Source: Fibrobacterota bacterium (GTDB lineage: Bacteria > Fibrobacterota > Chitinivibrionia > Chitinivibrionales > Chitinispirillaceae). From it: a stretch of 64,000 nucleotides of DNA. The stretch lies in NCBI GenBank assembly GCA_023436205.1, contig JAEZKC010000002.1, positions 186,001 to 250,000 of the forward strand, in the 5' to 3' direction. Below are positions 33,852 to 43,778 of this stretch, piece by piece (position 1 is the first letter of the stretch; every line of letters begins with the position of its first letter). The notes under the pieces are model-generated. The model saw only the letters and a list, made by a program, of their open reading frames with translations, was not told the origin of the DNA and did no database searches. The translations under genes were made by a program, and so were the position numbers.

Positions 33852-36050
33852 ATGAAACCTTGTTTTCAAAAACTGAAGTATTGTTTCCTTGCAGGGATCG
33901 CCGGGCTACTTTTTGCACAGGGCTCCGCAGCCTACACTCCCCCATCATCGGTCCTTTCCGCCCTGGACAAACTGCGCGGATACGGTGAACTGACCTCGGC
34001 CGCCGGTTCCATGAATATCGACACCTATACCTCCAACCTCACCACCTGGCAAATGAGCCACGGCGGCTTCTGTAAGGCGTATGCTTCAAAGTATGTCAAA
34101 GCCTACGATGGTTCAGCCCGCTCTTCATTGACCGGTCCTAGTGGGGAATTGGGCACTTTTGACAATAACGCCACCATCCAGGAGATGCGTCTTCTGGCTG
34201 TACGCTACAAGGAGACTACAAACAGCACCTATAAAAATCAATTCAAGAGTTCATTCATCAAGGCTCTGGGTTTTGTGCTGACCTCCCAACTCCCCAATGG
34301 TGGTTGGCCTCAAGTATACCCCAAGCGGAACAACTATTCCGATCTGGCCACCTACAATGACAACGCGATGGTACGAGTAATGGTATTGGTCAAGGATATC
34401 ATCGACAAGAAATCTCCCTTTGATTCCGACATCGCCTCATCGGCTGATCTATCCAATCTCCAGACTGCACTTGACAAGGCAGTCGATTTTGCACTCAAGG
34501 CGCAGATCATCAATAACGGGAAACTTACGGTTTGGTGCGCCCAGCACGATCCGCTCACCTATGTTCCCAAGGCGGCACGAGCCTACGAGCTCGCCTCAAA
34601 GTCCGGGTCGGAATCTGTTTCGATCGTGTACTTTCTGATGGCCTGGCCCAACCAGACAACCGCCGTGCAGAATGCGGCCAAAGGAGCCATAGCCTGGTTT
34701 AAAAAAACGCGCACCTCCGACCTGAAGTTTTCAAACGGACAGTTCATCTCCTCCCCCGGGTCCTCACTCTGGTATCGTTTTTATAATGTAGAGGACGACA
34801 GACAGTTTTTCTGTGATCGGGACGGGATCAAAACCTACGATTTCATGTCGGTAAGCGAAGAGCGTCGTACAGGGTATCAGTGGGGAGGTGATTACGGGTC
34901 CACACTTATCTCCATGGAGTCAGCCTACCTATCTGCTTTAGGGTCATCAGTTATCAAATACAGTATTTCAACTTCTGTTGCTCAGGGTCAGGGCACTGTA
35001 TCACCCTCAAGCGGAAGTTTCGACAGCGGAACAAACGTGACTATCACCGCCACGCCTGCCAGCGGATATCTATTTGATCACTGGAGCGGAGATCTTTCAG
35101 GTACCAGTAATCCGGCAAACGTCACCATGTCAGCAAACAAAACCATAGCAGCCCATTTCATTCAGGACACCAGAAAATATTACACTATTGCAAAACAGGC
35201 TGCGCCCGGGGGGACTATAACCCAGTCACCGGCGGGGTCTTCATTATTAGAGGGGACAAATGTAACCTTAACAGCTGTTCCCAATGCAGGGTGGACATTC
35301 AGCGGATGGTCCGGTAGTCACACCGGCACAAATGCAACCTACTCCATTTCCTCCCTGAACAGCAACATTTCCGTTTCAGCAGCATTTATGCCAGTTGATA
35401 AATTCATCTACCAGGCAGAAAGCGGCGTACTCAAAGATGCAGTCGAAGAGACGAAAAATGCAGGCTACACAGGAGACGCATACATCAACTTTTCGACAGT
35501 TGCAGGGTCTTCAGTGGAAATACCGGTTTATACAGACAGCGAAGGCCAAAAGAGTGTCTCGATAGCATTTGCCAATGGTTCCGGAGCAGCCAGAGCATTA
35601 TCGATACTGGTGAACGGCACACAGCAGATTGCATCGGTTACTTTTGAAGTAACAGCAGACTGGACGACTTGGGGATTCAAGCAAGTCAATCTCACTCTGC
35701 CTCGAGGGGGCAGCACCATCACACTTGCAACCATCAACGGGCAGGATGGCCCAAATATTGACAAGATTACACTGGCTCAGGGTATCACAGCAGTTGTTCC
35801 AAAGGCTCAAAAGACACGTAATCACACCTTATATTCTGTTAAGCAGAGGAATCTTTACATCCTAACTGCTGCAAACCTGAACGTAAGCCTTTTCTCACTA
35901 GACGGTAAGATTCTGCTCTCCGAAAAAATAAAGGTAAACGTTAACACAGGTCTGGTGCAGATACCGCTCACTAAACTTATTGCTGGCATGTATCTATTAA
36001 AAATTGAATGCAACGGAGTTATAGAGAGCGGATTATTTAATCTCTTGTAA
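33852..36050 (+). CDS. Secreted pectate lyase, PL10 family, multi-domain
   Basis: 732 residues. Signal peptide 1-27 (AGIAGLLFAQGSAA). The PL10 catalytic domain spans about 30-365, recognised by QLPNGGWPQVYPKRNNYSDL, TYNDNAMVRVMVLV and WCAQHDPLTYVPKAARAYEL; it cleaves homogalacturonan by Ca-dependent beta-elimination. Residues about 370-515 are two InlB/Listeria-Bacteroides-like repeats (GTVSPSSGSFDSGTNVTITA; YLFDHWSGD). Residues about 517-640 are a CBM35/CBM6-like domain (FIYQAESGVLKDAVEETKNA; VSIAFANGSGAARALSILVN). Residues about 650-732 are a T9SS-like sorting domain (LNVSLFSLDGKILLSEK). Secreted or surface-bound. Followed by a decayed homologous CBM-tail and by PL11. Confidence 0.92.
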   Translation: MKPCFQKLKYCFLAGIAGLLFAQGSAAYTPPSSVLSALDKLRGYGELTSAAGSMNIDTYTSNLTTWQMSHGGFCKAYASKYVKAYDGSARSSLTGPSGELGTFDNNATIQEMRLLAVRYKETTNSTYKNQFKSSFIKALGFVLTSQLPNGGWPQVYPKRNNYSDLATYNDNAMVRVMVLVKDIIDKKSPFDSDIASSADLSNLQTALDKAVDFALKAQIINNGKLTVWCAQHDPLTYVPKAARAYELASKSGSESVSIVYFLMAWPNQTTAVQNAAKGAIAWFKKTRTSDLKFSNGQFISSPGSSLWYRFYNVEDDRQFFCDRDGIKTYDFMSVSEERRTGYQWGGDYGSTLISMESAYLSALGSSVIKYSISTSVAQGQGTVSPSSGSFDSGTNVTITATPASGYLFDHWSGDLSGTSNPANVTMSANKTIAAHFIQDTRKYYTIAKQAAPGGTITQSPAGSSLLEGTNVTLTAVPNAGWTFSGWSGSHTGTNATYSISSLNSNISVSAAFMPVDKFIYQAESGVLKDAVEETKNAGYTGDAYINFSTVAGSSVEIPVYTDSEGQKSVSIAFANGSGAARALSILVNGTQQIASVTFEVTADWTTWGFKQVNLTLPRGGSTITLATINGQDGPNIDKITLAQGITAVVPKAQKTRNHTLYSVKQRNLYILTAANLNVSLFSLDGKILLSEKIKVNVNTGLVQIPLTKLIAGMYLLKIECNGVIESGLFNLL

Positions 36051-36164
36051 TAATTGCACAATATGGGTGATGGTTTGTATAGCTGTCACCTTTTGTCGGG
36101 TACAGAATACTGTTCAATAATAAAAGCAGCAGTAAAGCACTGAATCTGCGCATAGGCGTAAATT

Positions 36165-36775
36165 GAATCAAAGAACGCAGGTTTTTCCAATAATGCTTAT
36201 GTGAATGTTGAGAATGCAATGGGCTCTCCACTTGCCATACCAGTATACACGGATCTGGGCAGGAGAGAAGACCATAAGTATCACGTTTTCTAACGGATCC
36301 ACAGTTAAAAGATATGTCAGTTTCAGTAAACGGCACAGAAATCATTGCATCCCTTGAATTCGAGACTACTCCCGACTGGACCACCTGGAGGTCAAAAGAA
36401 ATATTGTTATCCCTTCCTCAGGGGGCAAGCACTATTATTATGAAATCAATGAGAGACCAGGGTGGACCTAACTTAGACAAAATCACTATCCATCAAACCA
36501 CTACCCCGGCAGCAATGAAATCGCCAGAAACAGAAGCCGCATCAATTCATTTTTCCAATCAAAATCTCGTAAAGATTCAAGCAGGTACGGAAAAGAAGCT
36601 TTATATTGAATTGTATACACTTGATGGTAAAAGGGTGTTCTCAAGAATGCTCCAAAGGGGTACAATTGATCACGCCAATAGTTTATCACTGAAGAATATG
36701 GGAAAAGGCACTTTTCTGTTGAAAGTCAAATCCGGTAACTTTGTGCAGACCAGATTCATCGTAACAAAAAAAAAA
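36165..36775 (+). pseudogene. Decayed tail of a CAZyme: CBM35/6-like domain plus sorting domain
   Basis: The translation SKNAGFSNNAYVNVENAMGS then PLAIPVYTDLG, after a frame change ITFSNGSTVKR, and after another SVSVNGTEIIASLEFETTPD with DWTTW aligns with the CBM of the pectate lyase (TKNAGYTGDAYINFSTVAGS and following). It continues into a T9SS-like tail (ELYTLDGKRVFSRML; MGKGTFLLKVKSGN). At least two frameshifts, no signal peptide, no catalytic domain. The third frame runs open straight into the PL11 gene. The remainder of a deleted enzyme gene. Confidence 0.75.
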
Positions 36776-36835
36776 CCAGGATCAACAAAACCTGATATTA
36801 ACTCAACTGGACTACTTATAAGTGAAGGGGCACCG

Positions 36836-39472
36836 ATGCGAATATCAAAAATCCAACTTGCAACCTTGATAGTCTTGGGGCTGATTTCTTTTTCATTTGC
36901 TGCCAGGATGGTTGAGAAGCTAGACCGTGGTTTAGTTGCTGTAACCACTGGAACAAACAAAGTTTTCCTCAGCTGGAGACTTAAAGGTTATGAATCCCAG
37001 AATCTGGGTTTCAACATTTACCGTAACGGAACGAAGATTAACAGTTCCCCAATCACAGGAGGGACTAACTACACCGACAACAGTGGAAGTTCCACGGCCA
37101 GTTACAAAGTTTGCGCTGTTCTGAATGGAATGGAAATTGACAGTAGCACTTCAGTTATTCCCTGGGGGGGTCTGACCAAAAGAATTCCTCTTAACAGACC
37201 CGCCGGCGGTACCACCCCCGATAACGTGGCATACACCTATTCTCCAAATGATTGCAGTCTTGGAGATCTTGATGGGGACGGACAATGGGAGATCATTCTG
37301 AAATGGGACCCTTCCAATGCCAAAGATAACTCTCAGAGTGGATATACCGGAAATGTGTACATTGACGGTATAAAACTGGATGGAACGCGGCTATGGCGTA
37401 TCGATCTGGGAAAAAATATTCGGGCCGGTGCTCACTACACCCAATTTCTGGTGGCAGATTTTGATCTGGATGGTAAAGCTGAACTGATCTGCAAAACTGC
37501 CCCGGGAACCAAAGATGCCACCGGCAACTACATAAGCAAAGGGGCTGCGGCATCAGCAAGCCACACAACAGACTACCGTAATTCCAGCGGTTATGTACTC
37601 AGCGGACCTGAGTATCTCACTGTGTTCAGCGGTGAAGGTAAAGAGCTGGCCACTGATGATTATATTCCCGGAAGAGGCTCTGTTTCCTCATGGGGTGATA
37701 ACTATGGAAACCGGGTGGACCGCTTTCTGGCGGCGGTTGCCTATCTTGATGGCGTGCGTCCCAGCGCAGTCATGCAACGGGGATACTACACGCGGATGAC
37801 CCTGACAGCATGGAACTGGGACGGTAGTACACTGACTCAAAAATGGGCTTTCGACAGTAATACTTCCGGCAACGGAAGTGCTGCAGGTCAGGGTAACCAC
37901 AATTTATCGGTTGCAGATGTGGATGCAGATGGATTTGATGAAATCATTCAAGGTTCCAGTGCAATAAATCATGATGGTAAGTTGATGTATGCTACAGGGA
38001 TCGGGCATGGCGATGCGATACACCTCAGTGATTTGGATCCCGATCGTCCCGGCTTGGAGGTAATGTCCCCTCACGAGGAAAAGCATACGGCTTGGCCCGG
38101 CACAGAGGTACACGATGCCAAAACTGGAGATAACATATGGAAATTTTTATGTGACAATGTTGATGTGGGGCGAGGAATGGCAGCTGATATAGATCTCAAT
38201 CACCGCGGCTTTGAAGTATGGTCATCCAATACAGATGGTTTCTACAATATCAAAGGCACAAGAGTTTCCACTATAAAACCAACCATTAATTTTCGCATCT
38301 ACTGGGATGGCGATCTGGCTGATGAATTGCTTGACGGAATCGGCAGTGCACCCAGTGCAATGAAAATAGAGAAGTGGAATGGCAGTGGAATTGATCGATT
38401 GGTTTCCACTGATGACCGATACGGAAGTTATGTGGGAATAAATATCAACGGTACAAAATCCAATCCATGCCTGGTAGCCGACATTCTGGGTGACTGGCGC
38501 GAGGAGTTGATACTGAGGGAATCCGGCGACAATGCACTGGTACTTTACACAACTACAGTTCCCTCCACACACAGGCTTTATACTCTTATGCATGATCCTG
38601 TCTACCGGGCAGCGGTTGCCTGGCAGAATGTGGCATATAATCAACCTCCACATTTAGGTTTCTATATCGGTGATGGTTTAGACAACGTACCAATTCCAGA
38701 TATTCAGCCTGTAAATGGAGCGAGCTATGACTGTGCGGGAGTGGAAAACGGAACAGCGACTCTTGACCAGTGCGGCCGTTGTACCGGCGGGGTGACCGGA
38801 CAAATTCCCTGCTCAGGAGCAGTGCAGTTTGAAGATAACTGCAATGCAAACGGTACCATCGACAATAATAATACAGGTTTTCTGGGAACCGGTTTCCTGA
38901 ATTTGGCAAATGCTACAGGGAGTGATGTAACGATGAGTGTAGCTGCAAGCGAAACCGGCGAATATGCTCTTTATGTGAGATTCGCCAATGGATCAACTGC
39001 AAATCGTCCTGTTTCCATTGAGGTAAATGGCGCCACACTAATTCCAAATCTGGATATGCCGGCGACGGGCAGCTGGACTACTTGGGAGAGTATCACTTTT
39101 TCACTCAACCTTCAACAGGGCAACAATCTGATCCGCTTTATTTCTCTGACAGAGAACGGCGCGGCAAATCTTGATTTGATAGGATTTGCAACCGATAAGC
39201 TTTCTGCAGGAAATTGCCTCACCACAGGAGCTGCCTGTAAAAAAAACATCATGCAAAAATCCCTCATTATAATTGCCGGAGACAAAATGATGCTTTCGGG
39301 TTTCGACAACAGCTGTGAGGTGCGTATCACTGACCTTCAGGGAAGAATGCTTTTACAACAGCGGAACACTTCACCTGTAATTCCATTGTCAAAATTGAGT
39401 AAAGGAACATTTTTAGTACAGGTCCTTCAGAAAGGAGCGGTTCTTCAGGAGATGAAGACCGTCCGGTTCTAA
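36836..39472 (+). CDS. Secreted rhamnogalacturonan lyase, PL11 family
   Basis: The ATG at 36836 is preferred (878 residues): AAGGGG lies five bases upstream and a signal peptide follows (ATLIVLGLISFSFAA). The open frame extends upstream to 36314 only because it runs into a relic. Residues about 25-620 match PL11: RMVEKLDRGLVAVTTGTNKV, NDCSLGDLDGDGQWEIILKW, VADFDLDGKAELICKTAPGT and IGHGDAIHLSDLDPDRPGLE, with the Asp-rich Ca loops of the family. It eliminates the rhamnogalacturonan I backbone. A Cys-rich linker (DCAGVENGTATLDQCGRCTG, about 630) leads to a CBM35-like domain (about 660-785) and a T9SS-like tail (VRITDLQGRMLLQQ). Confidence 0.92.
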   Translation: MRISKIQLATLIVLGLISFSFAARMVEKLDRGLVAVTTGTNKVFLSWRLKGYESQNLGFNIYRNGTKINSSPITGGTNYTDNSGSSTASYKVCAVLNGMEIDSSTSVIPWGGLTKRIPLNRPAGGTTPDNVAYTYSPNDCSLGDLDGDGQWEIILKWDPSNAKDNSQSGYTGNVYIDGIKLDGTRLWRIDLGKNIRAGAHYTQFLVADFDLDGKAELICKTAPGTKDATGNYISKGAAASASHTTDYRNSSGYVLSGPEYLTVFSGEGKELATDDYIPGRGSVSSWGDNYGNRVDRFLAAVAYLDGVRPSAVMQRGYYTRMTLTAWNWDGSTLTQKWAFDSNTSGNGSAAGQGNHNLSVADVDADGFDEIIQGSSAINHDGKLMYATGIGHGDAIHLSDLDPDRPGLEVMSPHEEKHTAWPGTEVHDAKTGDNIWKFLCDNVDVGRGMAADIDLNHRGFEVWSSNTDGFYNIKGTRVSTIKPTINFRIYWDGDLADELLDGIGSAPSAMKIEKWNGSGIDRLVSTDDRYGSYVGININGTKSNPCLVADILGDWREELILRESGDNALVLYTTTVPSTHRLYTLMHDPVYRAAVAWQNVAYNQPPHLGFYIGDGLDNVPIPDIQPVNGASYDCAGVENGTATLDQCGRCTGGVTGQIPCSGAVQFEDNCNANGTIDNNNTGFLGTGFLNLANATGSDVTMSVAASETGEYALYVRFANGSTANRPVSIEVNGATLIPNLDMPATGSWTTWESITFSLNLQQGNNLIRFISLTENGAANLDLIGFATDKLSAGNCLTTGAACKKNIMQKSLIIIAGDKMMLSGFDNSCEVRITDLQGRMLLQQRNTSPVIPLSKLSKGTFLVQVLQKGAVLQEMKTVRF

Positions 39473-39497
39473 ATACTGCTTAAACCCCTCATTTTTC

Positions 39498-39527
39498 AGG
39501 AGGACAGATCTTCTGTTCTCCTTTTTT
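39498..39527 (+). terminator. Rho-independent terminator of the PL11 gene
   Basis: 10-bp stem AGGAGGACAG / CTGTTCTCCT (one G-U) with a 5-base loop and a run of six T, 26 bp after the stop at 39472. A textbook terminator. Confidence 0.85.
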
Positions 39528-40121
39528 CTTTTCCTGTGCGACTTTAAACCGTATGCACACTCTTTATCGGAGCAGTTACTGACAGTCGCAGCAGTTCTCA
39601 CCTCCTTTCTTTCTTCACCTTGCTTTTCAAGTTAATGGTTATGAAACGTAATGATCGCCGAGTGTTGTTATTAAAAACAGCGGTCGTGGCCGATTACACA
39701 CCAAACGGTACCAGTTCGTAAAAACATGAGTAGTGGCTTTCTTTTTGTAAAAGAGGCAACACAAGAGGCTCTATGTACAAAAGCCAGCTACTCACCCATC
39801 CTACCCTGTGGCCTGACAGGTAACCACGAACAACTCTGCATAATCTGCAATTTACTCGAATATCACCCGCTGGAGCACCTTGTCATGTTTAATTCGGGCA
39901 TTCTGCCTTGTTTGATTGCATTCTGATAACATTGCCGGCACCAACTTTGTGGGGAGATCATCTGCAAATACCCTAGTTGCGACTATTTCGTGATTGTACA
40001 TGTATCACACTAATGATAAACTTTCATAGTTAGAATCTTTACTGAAGGTTCGCTTGCATTATATTTAGAGTCTTCGTACTTAACAATCAGATCTCCTCAA
40101 AATCAAGGTTACTAAAAGAAT
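39528..40121. other. Intergenic region upstream of the histidine kinase
   Basis: No supported gene. A 66-codon frame (39726-39926) lacks a ribosome-binding site and recognisable sequence. Confidence 0.4.
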
Positions 40122-41492
40122 ATGCCTCAGAACAGCAGCGATGCCCATTATTCAGAGATTTCAACGCGAATAAGGGAATTTCAAAGCCAACAGCTTTCAA
40201 ACACGATGAAGGCCACCTGGTATCTGGGTGTAATGGCTACACTAATTTCCATTTCGCGAGCCTTCTTTACCGGATTCAAACTAATCTACCTTGTACAGTT
40301 TGTATTTACAGTTGCAATTCTTCTGGTAGTGATATTCAGGAAAAAAATCGGCTATAACGCGCTTCTCGCCAGCCTGATTTCAACATCCTTCCTTACCGGG
40401 ATTTCCGCGCTGTTAGCATTTGGTACATTAAGTCCGGCAATTTTCCTTTTGAGTCTGTCCTGTATTCTTGCTTCCACGTTCACAAGCAGGAAAAACTCAG
40501 TATATACGCTTTCTGTGTGTATACTAGCTATTAACATCTGTATGTATCTACACCTCACCGGCCGGGTACGAATAGTGGTTGACCCCTTGTCATACCTGAA
40601 CTCACCTTATTCGTGGATTCTTTTGATTTGCGGATTCGGTATCATAACTGGCTTTGTTACATCACTTACTTCAAATCTAAACCAGCACTTGAAGACATTA
40701 GTCATAGAAAGCTCTCAGCACCTTGCGAAAGTCAAAGATGCTAACCAAAACCTAGAAAAAATAGTTATGGACCGTACAGCAGAACTGAAGCAATCCAATG
40801 AAGAGAAAAACCGAATAATGAGATTTGTTGCTCATGACCTGAACAACAGTCTCTGCGGAATCGTTGGTACGCTTGAATACCTGAATCTTGGGTGGAGGGA
40901 GTTTCCTGAAGATACAAGGCTCAGAAATATAAATTCCACCATTCAGGCAGCTTTAAAAGCAGCGCAGACAGTCCAGGAGCTGGTCACCTACTCAGGAATC
41001 AAAAATGAAAAGAATGAAGACATTATGGAGTCCGTTGAAATGGGCCAGTTCATCAACTCGATCGTTGCCTGCCACTACCCTAACGCTCTCAAGAAAAACA
41101 TAATCCTGGAATTATGCAATGTGAACCAGTCACTGTATTGCAGAATCAACAAATCCCGAGTTTCCAGGCTGTTCGAAAACCTAATCACCAATTCCATAAA
41201 GTTCACACCCCGCGGAGGATCCATCACTCTTGACCTCTCTTCAGGGCAAGGTTCGGTTATAACCGCTGTCAAGGACACCGGGATCGGCATTCCAAAGGAG
41301 ATGCAGAAGATGCTCTTTGAGCCGCACGGCGAATTCAGGCGCAGAGGAACAGAAGATGAAGAGTCCACGGGGCTAGGGCTGAAGATAGTGAAAGAGATTA
41401 CAATGCAGCACGGAGGTGATATATGGATGGAGAGCGAGGAGGGCGCGGGAACCACTTTTTATGTAAGGTTCCCTGTGGCTGAGAAGGTATAA
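40122..41492 (+). CDS. Orphan membrane histidine kinase
   Basis: 456 residues. Five to six transmembrane segments between about 33 and 185, with no large periplasmic loop. A short coiled coil (about 195-232) leads to the HisKA box RFVAHDLNNSLCGIVG with phospho-acceptor His238. The HATPase domain (about 340-452) shows N-box FENLITNSIKF, G1 DTGIGIP and G2 STGLGLKIV. It should autophosphorylate on His in response to an intramembrane signal. No response regulator is adjacent, so its partner must be elsewhere. The N-terminal sensor type is not recognised (MASE-like at most). Followed by a terminator. Confidence 0.92.
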   Translation: MPQNSSDAHYSEISTRIREFQSQQLSNTMKATWYLGVMATLISISRAFFTGFKLIYLVQFVFTVAILLVVIFRKKIGYNALLASLISTSFLTGISALLAFGTLSPAIFLLSLSCILASTFTSRKNSVYTLSVCILAINICMYLHLTGRVRIVVDPLSYLNSPYSWILLICGFGIITGFVTSLTSNLNQHLKTLVIESSQHLAKVKDANQNLEKIVMDRTAELKQSNEEKNRIMRFVAHDLNNSLCGIVGTLEYLNLGWREFPEDTRLRNINSTIQAALKAAQTVQELVTYSGIKNEKNEDIMESVEMGQFINSIVACHYPNALKKNIILELCNVNQSLYCRINKSRVSRLFENLITNSIKFTPRGGSITLDLSSGQGSVITAVKDTGIGIPKEMQKMLFEPHGEFRRRGTEDEESTGLGLKIVKEITMQHGGDIWMESEEGAGTTFYVRFPVAEKV

Positions 41493-41493
41493 A

Positions 41494-41530
41494 AAAACGG
41501 TTCCGCTTTGCTTGTCTGCGAAACCGTTTT
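41494..41530 (+). terminator. Terminator between the histidine kinase and the esterase (bidirectional)
   Basis: 9-bp stem AAAACGGTT / AACCGTTTT with a 19-base loop immediately after the stop at 41492; the A- and T-rich flanks let it serve the convergent gene ending at 41556 too. Confidence 0.7.
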
Positions 41531-41555
41531 AAGCCTTGCCGGCAGAAATAACACA

Positions 41556-43088
41556 CTATTTCCATAGTAATATTCTGGAACTATACATTATAGCATCTTT
41601 ATGACTGATTTTAACAGTGTATAAGCCATTAGGGACATCTGTAAATTGAAAGCTCCTGCTATTTATTTCACCGGCTGTGGTGGTAAGTACCACTGTTTTC
41701 ACAACAGCACCCTTCAAATCAAAGAGCTTCAAAGTTGCATTTCCATTTACCCGTGAGATAAATTCAACATTCAAAGAATTTTGGTGCGTTAATCTGACAG
41801 CAGGTTGCCTGATAATGCTGCCGGAATTGAGTACACCTGTAAGATCAACAGGCTTAATTGATATATTATCCAGGAACACAGTTACATCAGATGTACCCAC
41901 ATTAAAGCCCAAACGGCCATTAATATCTGTAGGATGCTCCATCTTGAAAACAAAGGAGAATGTTTGGGTTGATGTTGTAAGATTGAAACTTTGCGATTGA
42001 GCGAGATAGCTTGTAAACGGATTGCCAGCCATTTCCACATTCACCCCAAGAACCCTGGCAACGGCGCCACGTGCGTCAAAAGTAACCTGATAAGATTTCC
42101 CCTGCTCTAGACGAAGCCCTGCCTGAACCAGCTGAATCTGATGATCAATTGTCCCAACAGTGGCAATATTGATCTGATACTCTTCATTAACCACACTACC
42201 TGTTGCACTTCCATTCCAAACATTTAAAGTCCAGCCGGTGGTACCAGAGGAAAAATTTCCATTCAACACACTATCACTTCCATTATTGGGTACTGTTCCA
42301 CCCAGGGAATGCTTCTTAAAGAAAGCCCATAACTCCTCACTTGAATTAAGATTGACATCAAGAGAGTGCCAGTGCCCCTTATTCTCAAGTGTTATAAGAG
42401 CAATTTCACTACCGTTGTCGCAAGGTCCCCAGTACTGAAGACTTGCTGTAGAAGAGGGCGTTGATGCCGGATAAGGCTTGGTTGTCTGCCCCGCTGAGGG
42501 GCATTTATTCCAAATCCTCCAGGCCTCCACAACCGACGCTACACCACTGTAGAGCACAACATCATCCGTAGTTCCGTGAATATGCATGATTGGCATCGGC
42601 CTGGAGCTTGAGGTAGTGTTGTTAAACAAATAGCCGGAAACCGGCCCTATAGCTGCCACCCTATCAGCCATCCTGTTAGCCACATGGTAACTCATCATAC
42701 CACCCATTGAGAAACCGGAAACATACACTCGGTTTCGGTCAACATTGTATCGGCTGACCATTGTATCGATAACAACCTTAAGAAAATCGATATCAGTATT
42801 ACCGGAAATATCCCACCGTTTATTGATCCCTTCAGGGAAGACAACTATAAACTTCTCCCGATCAGCGATCGGCTCATACTTAGTCTGGTTCTTCTGATAT
42901 TGAGGGTCCTGATTCATTCCATGCAAAGAGATAAGCAGCGGCGGATTGTTCAATCCTGACGGAGCATAAACAATCATATTCCGTTGCGAAGAGCCAACCC
43001 GGATGGAAACTGTTTGTGCGTCAGCACTGACCGTCAAAAAAATCAGTAACGCTATTGCAGATACTATGCTTCGGAACATAAACTTCAT
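41556..43088 (-). CDS. Secreted CE1-type esterase (feruloyl/acetyl esterase, PHB-depolymerase fold) with CBM and T9SS-like tail
   Basis: 510 residues. Signal peptide 1-24 (IVSAIALLIFLTVSADA). Residues about 28-265 are an alpha/beta-hydrolase of the LpqC/CE1 type: oxyanion HG in LLISLHGMNQD, nucleophile G-F-S-M-G-G with Ser127, an acid candidate in HGTTDDVV (about 175) and catalytic His in GHWHSLD (about 240). Such enzymes remove feruloyl or acetyl esters from xylan; PHB-type substrates are less likely here. Residues about 275-420 form a carbohydrate-binding domain (VLNGNFSSGTTGWTLNVWNG) closely related to that of the GH10 xylanase. The C-terminal ~80 residues are a T9SS-like tail (LKLFDLKGAVVKTVV). 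Confidence 0.85.
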   Translation of the reverse strand: MKFMFRSIVSAIALLIFLTVSADAQTVSIRVGSSQRNMIVYAPSGLNNPPLLISLHGMNQDPQYQKNQTKYEPIADREKFIVVFPEGINKRWDISGNTDIDFLKVVIDTMVSRYNVDRNRVYVSGFSMGGMMSYHVANRMADRVAAIGPVSGYLFNNTTSSSRPMPIMHIHGTTDDVVLYSGVASVVEAWRIWNKCPSAGQTTKPYPASTPSSTASLQYWGPCDNGSEIALITLENKGHWHSLDVNLNSSEELWAFFKKHSLGGTVPNNGSDSVLNGNFSSGTTGWTLNVWNGSATGSVVNEEYQINIATVGTIDHQIQLVQAGLRLEQGKSYQVTFDARGAVARVLGVNVEMAGNPFTSYLAQSQSFNLTTSTQTFSFVFKMEHPTDINGRLGFNVGTSDVTVFLDNISIKPVDLTGVLNSGSIIRQPAVRLTHQNSLNVEFISRVNGNATLKLFDLKGAVVKTVVLTTTAGEINSRSFQFTDVPNGLYTVKISHKDAIMYSSRILLWK

Positions 43089-43442
43089 CCATTCTGTCTA
43101 TGCATCTTCAACACGTTTCATTTGCCGTACTACAATGTTTCATTTCATGAACGCATGCCAATCGTGCCGAATTGCAATATTATTAGGATTAGTATCGATT
43201 GATTATAGTTCAATATAAAGGTAACTAAAAATTCAGACCTGTTTTTTTAGGATCTTATATAAAAAAATGTTGAAGCTTACTTCAACAGCATCCAATAATA
43301 CGATTCATTTTCCAGAGAATAAGATTTCCCAAATCCTTCTGTTTAAGGCTTTTTAAAAATGAAAAGTTCCTCGCCAAACAAACCTGGCCCATTGCACTAT
43401 TAAGCGGCAACCCACATCCCACATATAAAACAGGAGCACATT
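43089..43442. other. Intergenic region
   Basis: Lies upstream of both the esterase gene (minus) and the chimeric gene (plus), so it must contain divergent promoters. No gene or clear site seen. AGGAG at 43430 is the ribosome-binding site of the TTG start at 43443. Confidence 0.35.
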
Positions 43443-43778
43443 TTGAAAAACATCATCTTACTCCTTCTTATTCTTACCAGACTCTGCTTTTCCCAATGCG
43501 ACTGTGATTACACTATCCCCTTCAATTCCCATCCAGACGGCGAAGCACTTGGGATTAAACCGGGTGACAGGGTGTGCCTTGACGGACCAGTCGTTCTGAC
43601 GGTGAATGGAAACCTGAAAGCTGTTCTTATAAAAGCCAAGGAGTACGAGAAAGTGGTAAATGCTCTTGCTATGCTCAAGCTCATGATCAATGCTGATAAC
43701 GATGTCAAAGAAGGCAAATTTCGCGAGGCGACCTCATTTTTTAAGGAATTCAGGCGTGAAAAGGGAATTCCGCGTTAG
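43443..43778 (+). CDS. Chimeric small protein: secretion signal fused to a Phd-like antitoxin C-terminal half
   Basis: 111 residues from TTG at 43443, with AGGAG nine bases upstream. Residues 1-17 are a signal peptide (IILLLLILTRLCFS) and residues 18-48 (CDCDYTIPFNSHPDGEALGI) look like the start of a secreted beta-helix protein. From about residue 49 on it changes to VVLTVNGNLKAVLIKAKEYE, the C-terminal half of a Phd/YefM antitoxin (the GE-VVLT-NG-P-AVL pattern), ending in a basic helix. The usual DNA-binding N-terminus is missing. Directly followed, overlapping, by a broken ParE-like toxin. Probably a deletion fusion that left a non-functional TA locus. Confidence 0.55.
   Translation: MKNIILLLLILTRLCFSQCDCDYTIPFNSHPDGEALGIKPGDRVCLDGPVVLTVNGNLKAVLIKAKEYEKVVNALAMLKLMINADNDVKEGKFREATSFFKEFRREKGIPR

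Noticed and set aside
39726..39926. 66-codon frame rich in Cys and Leu
   Set aside because: No Shine-Dalgarno sequence and no recognisable motif; probably chance.
41556..43088. PHB depolymerase assignment for the CE1-type esterase
   Set aside because: The fold overlaps, but the CBM, sorting tail and neighbouring plant-wall enzymes favour a feruloyl/acetyl esterase.
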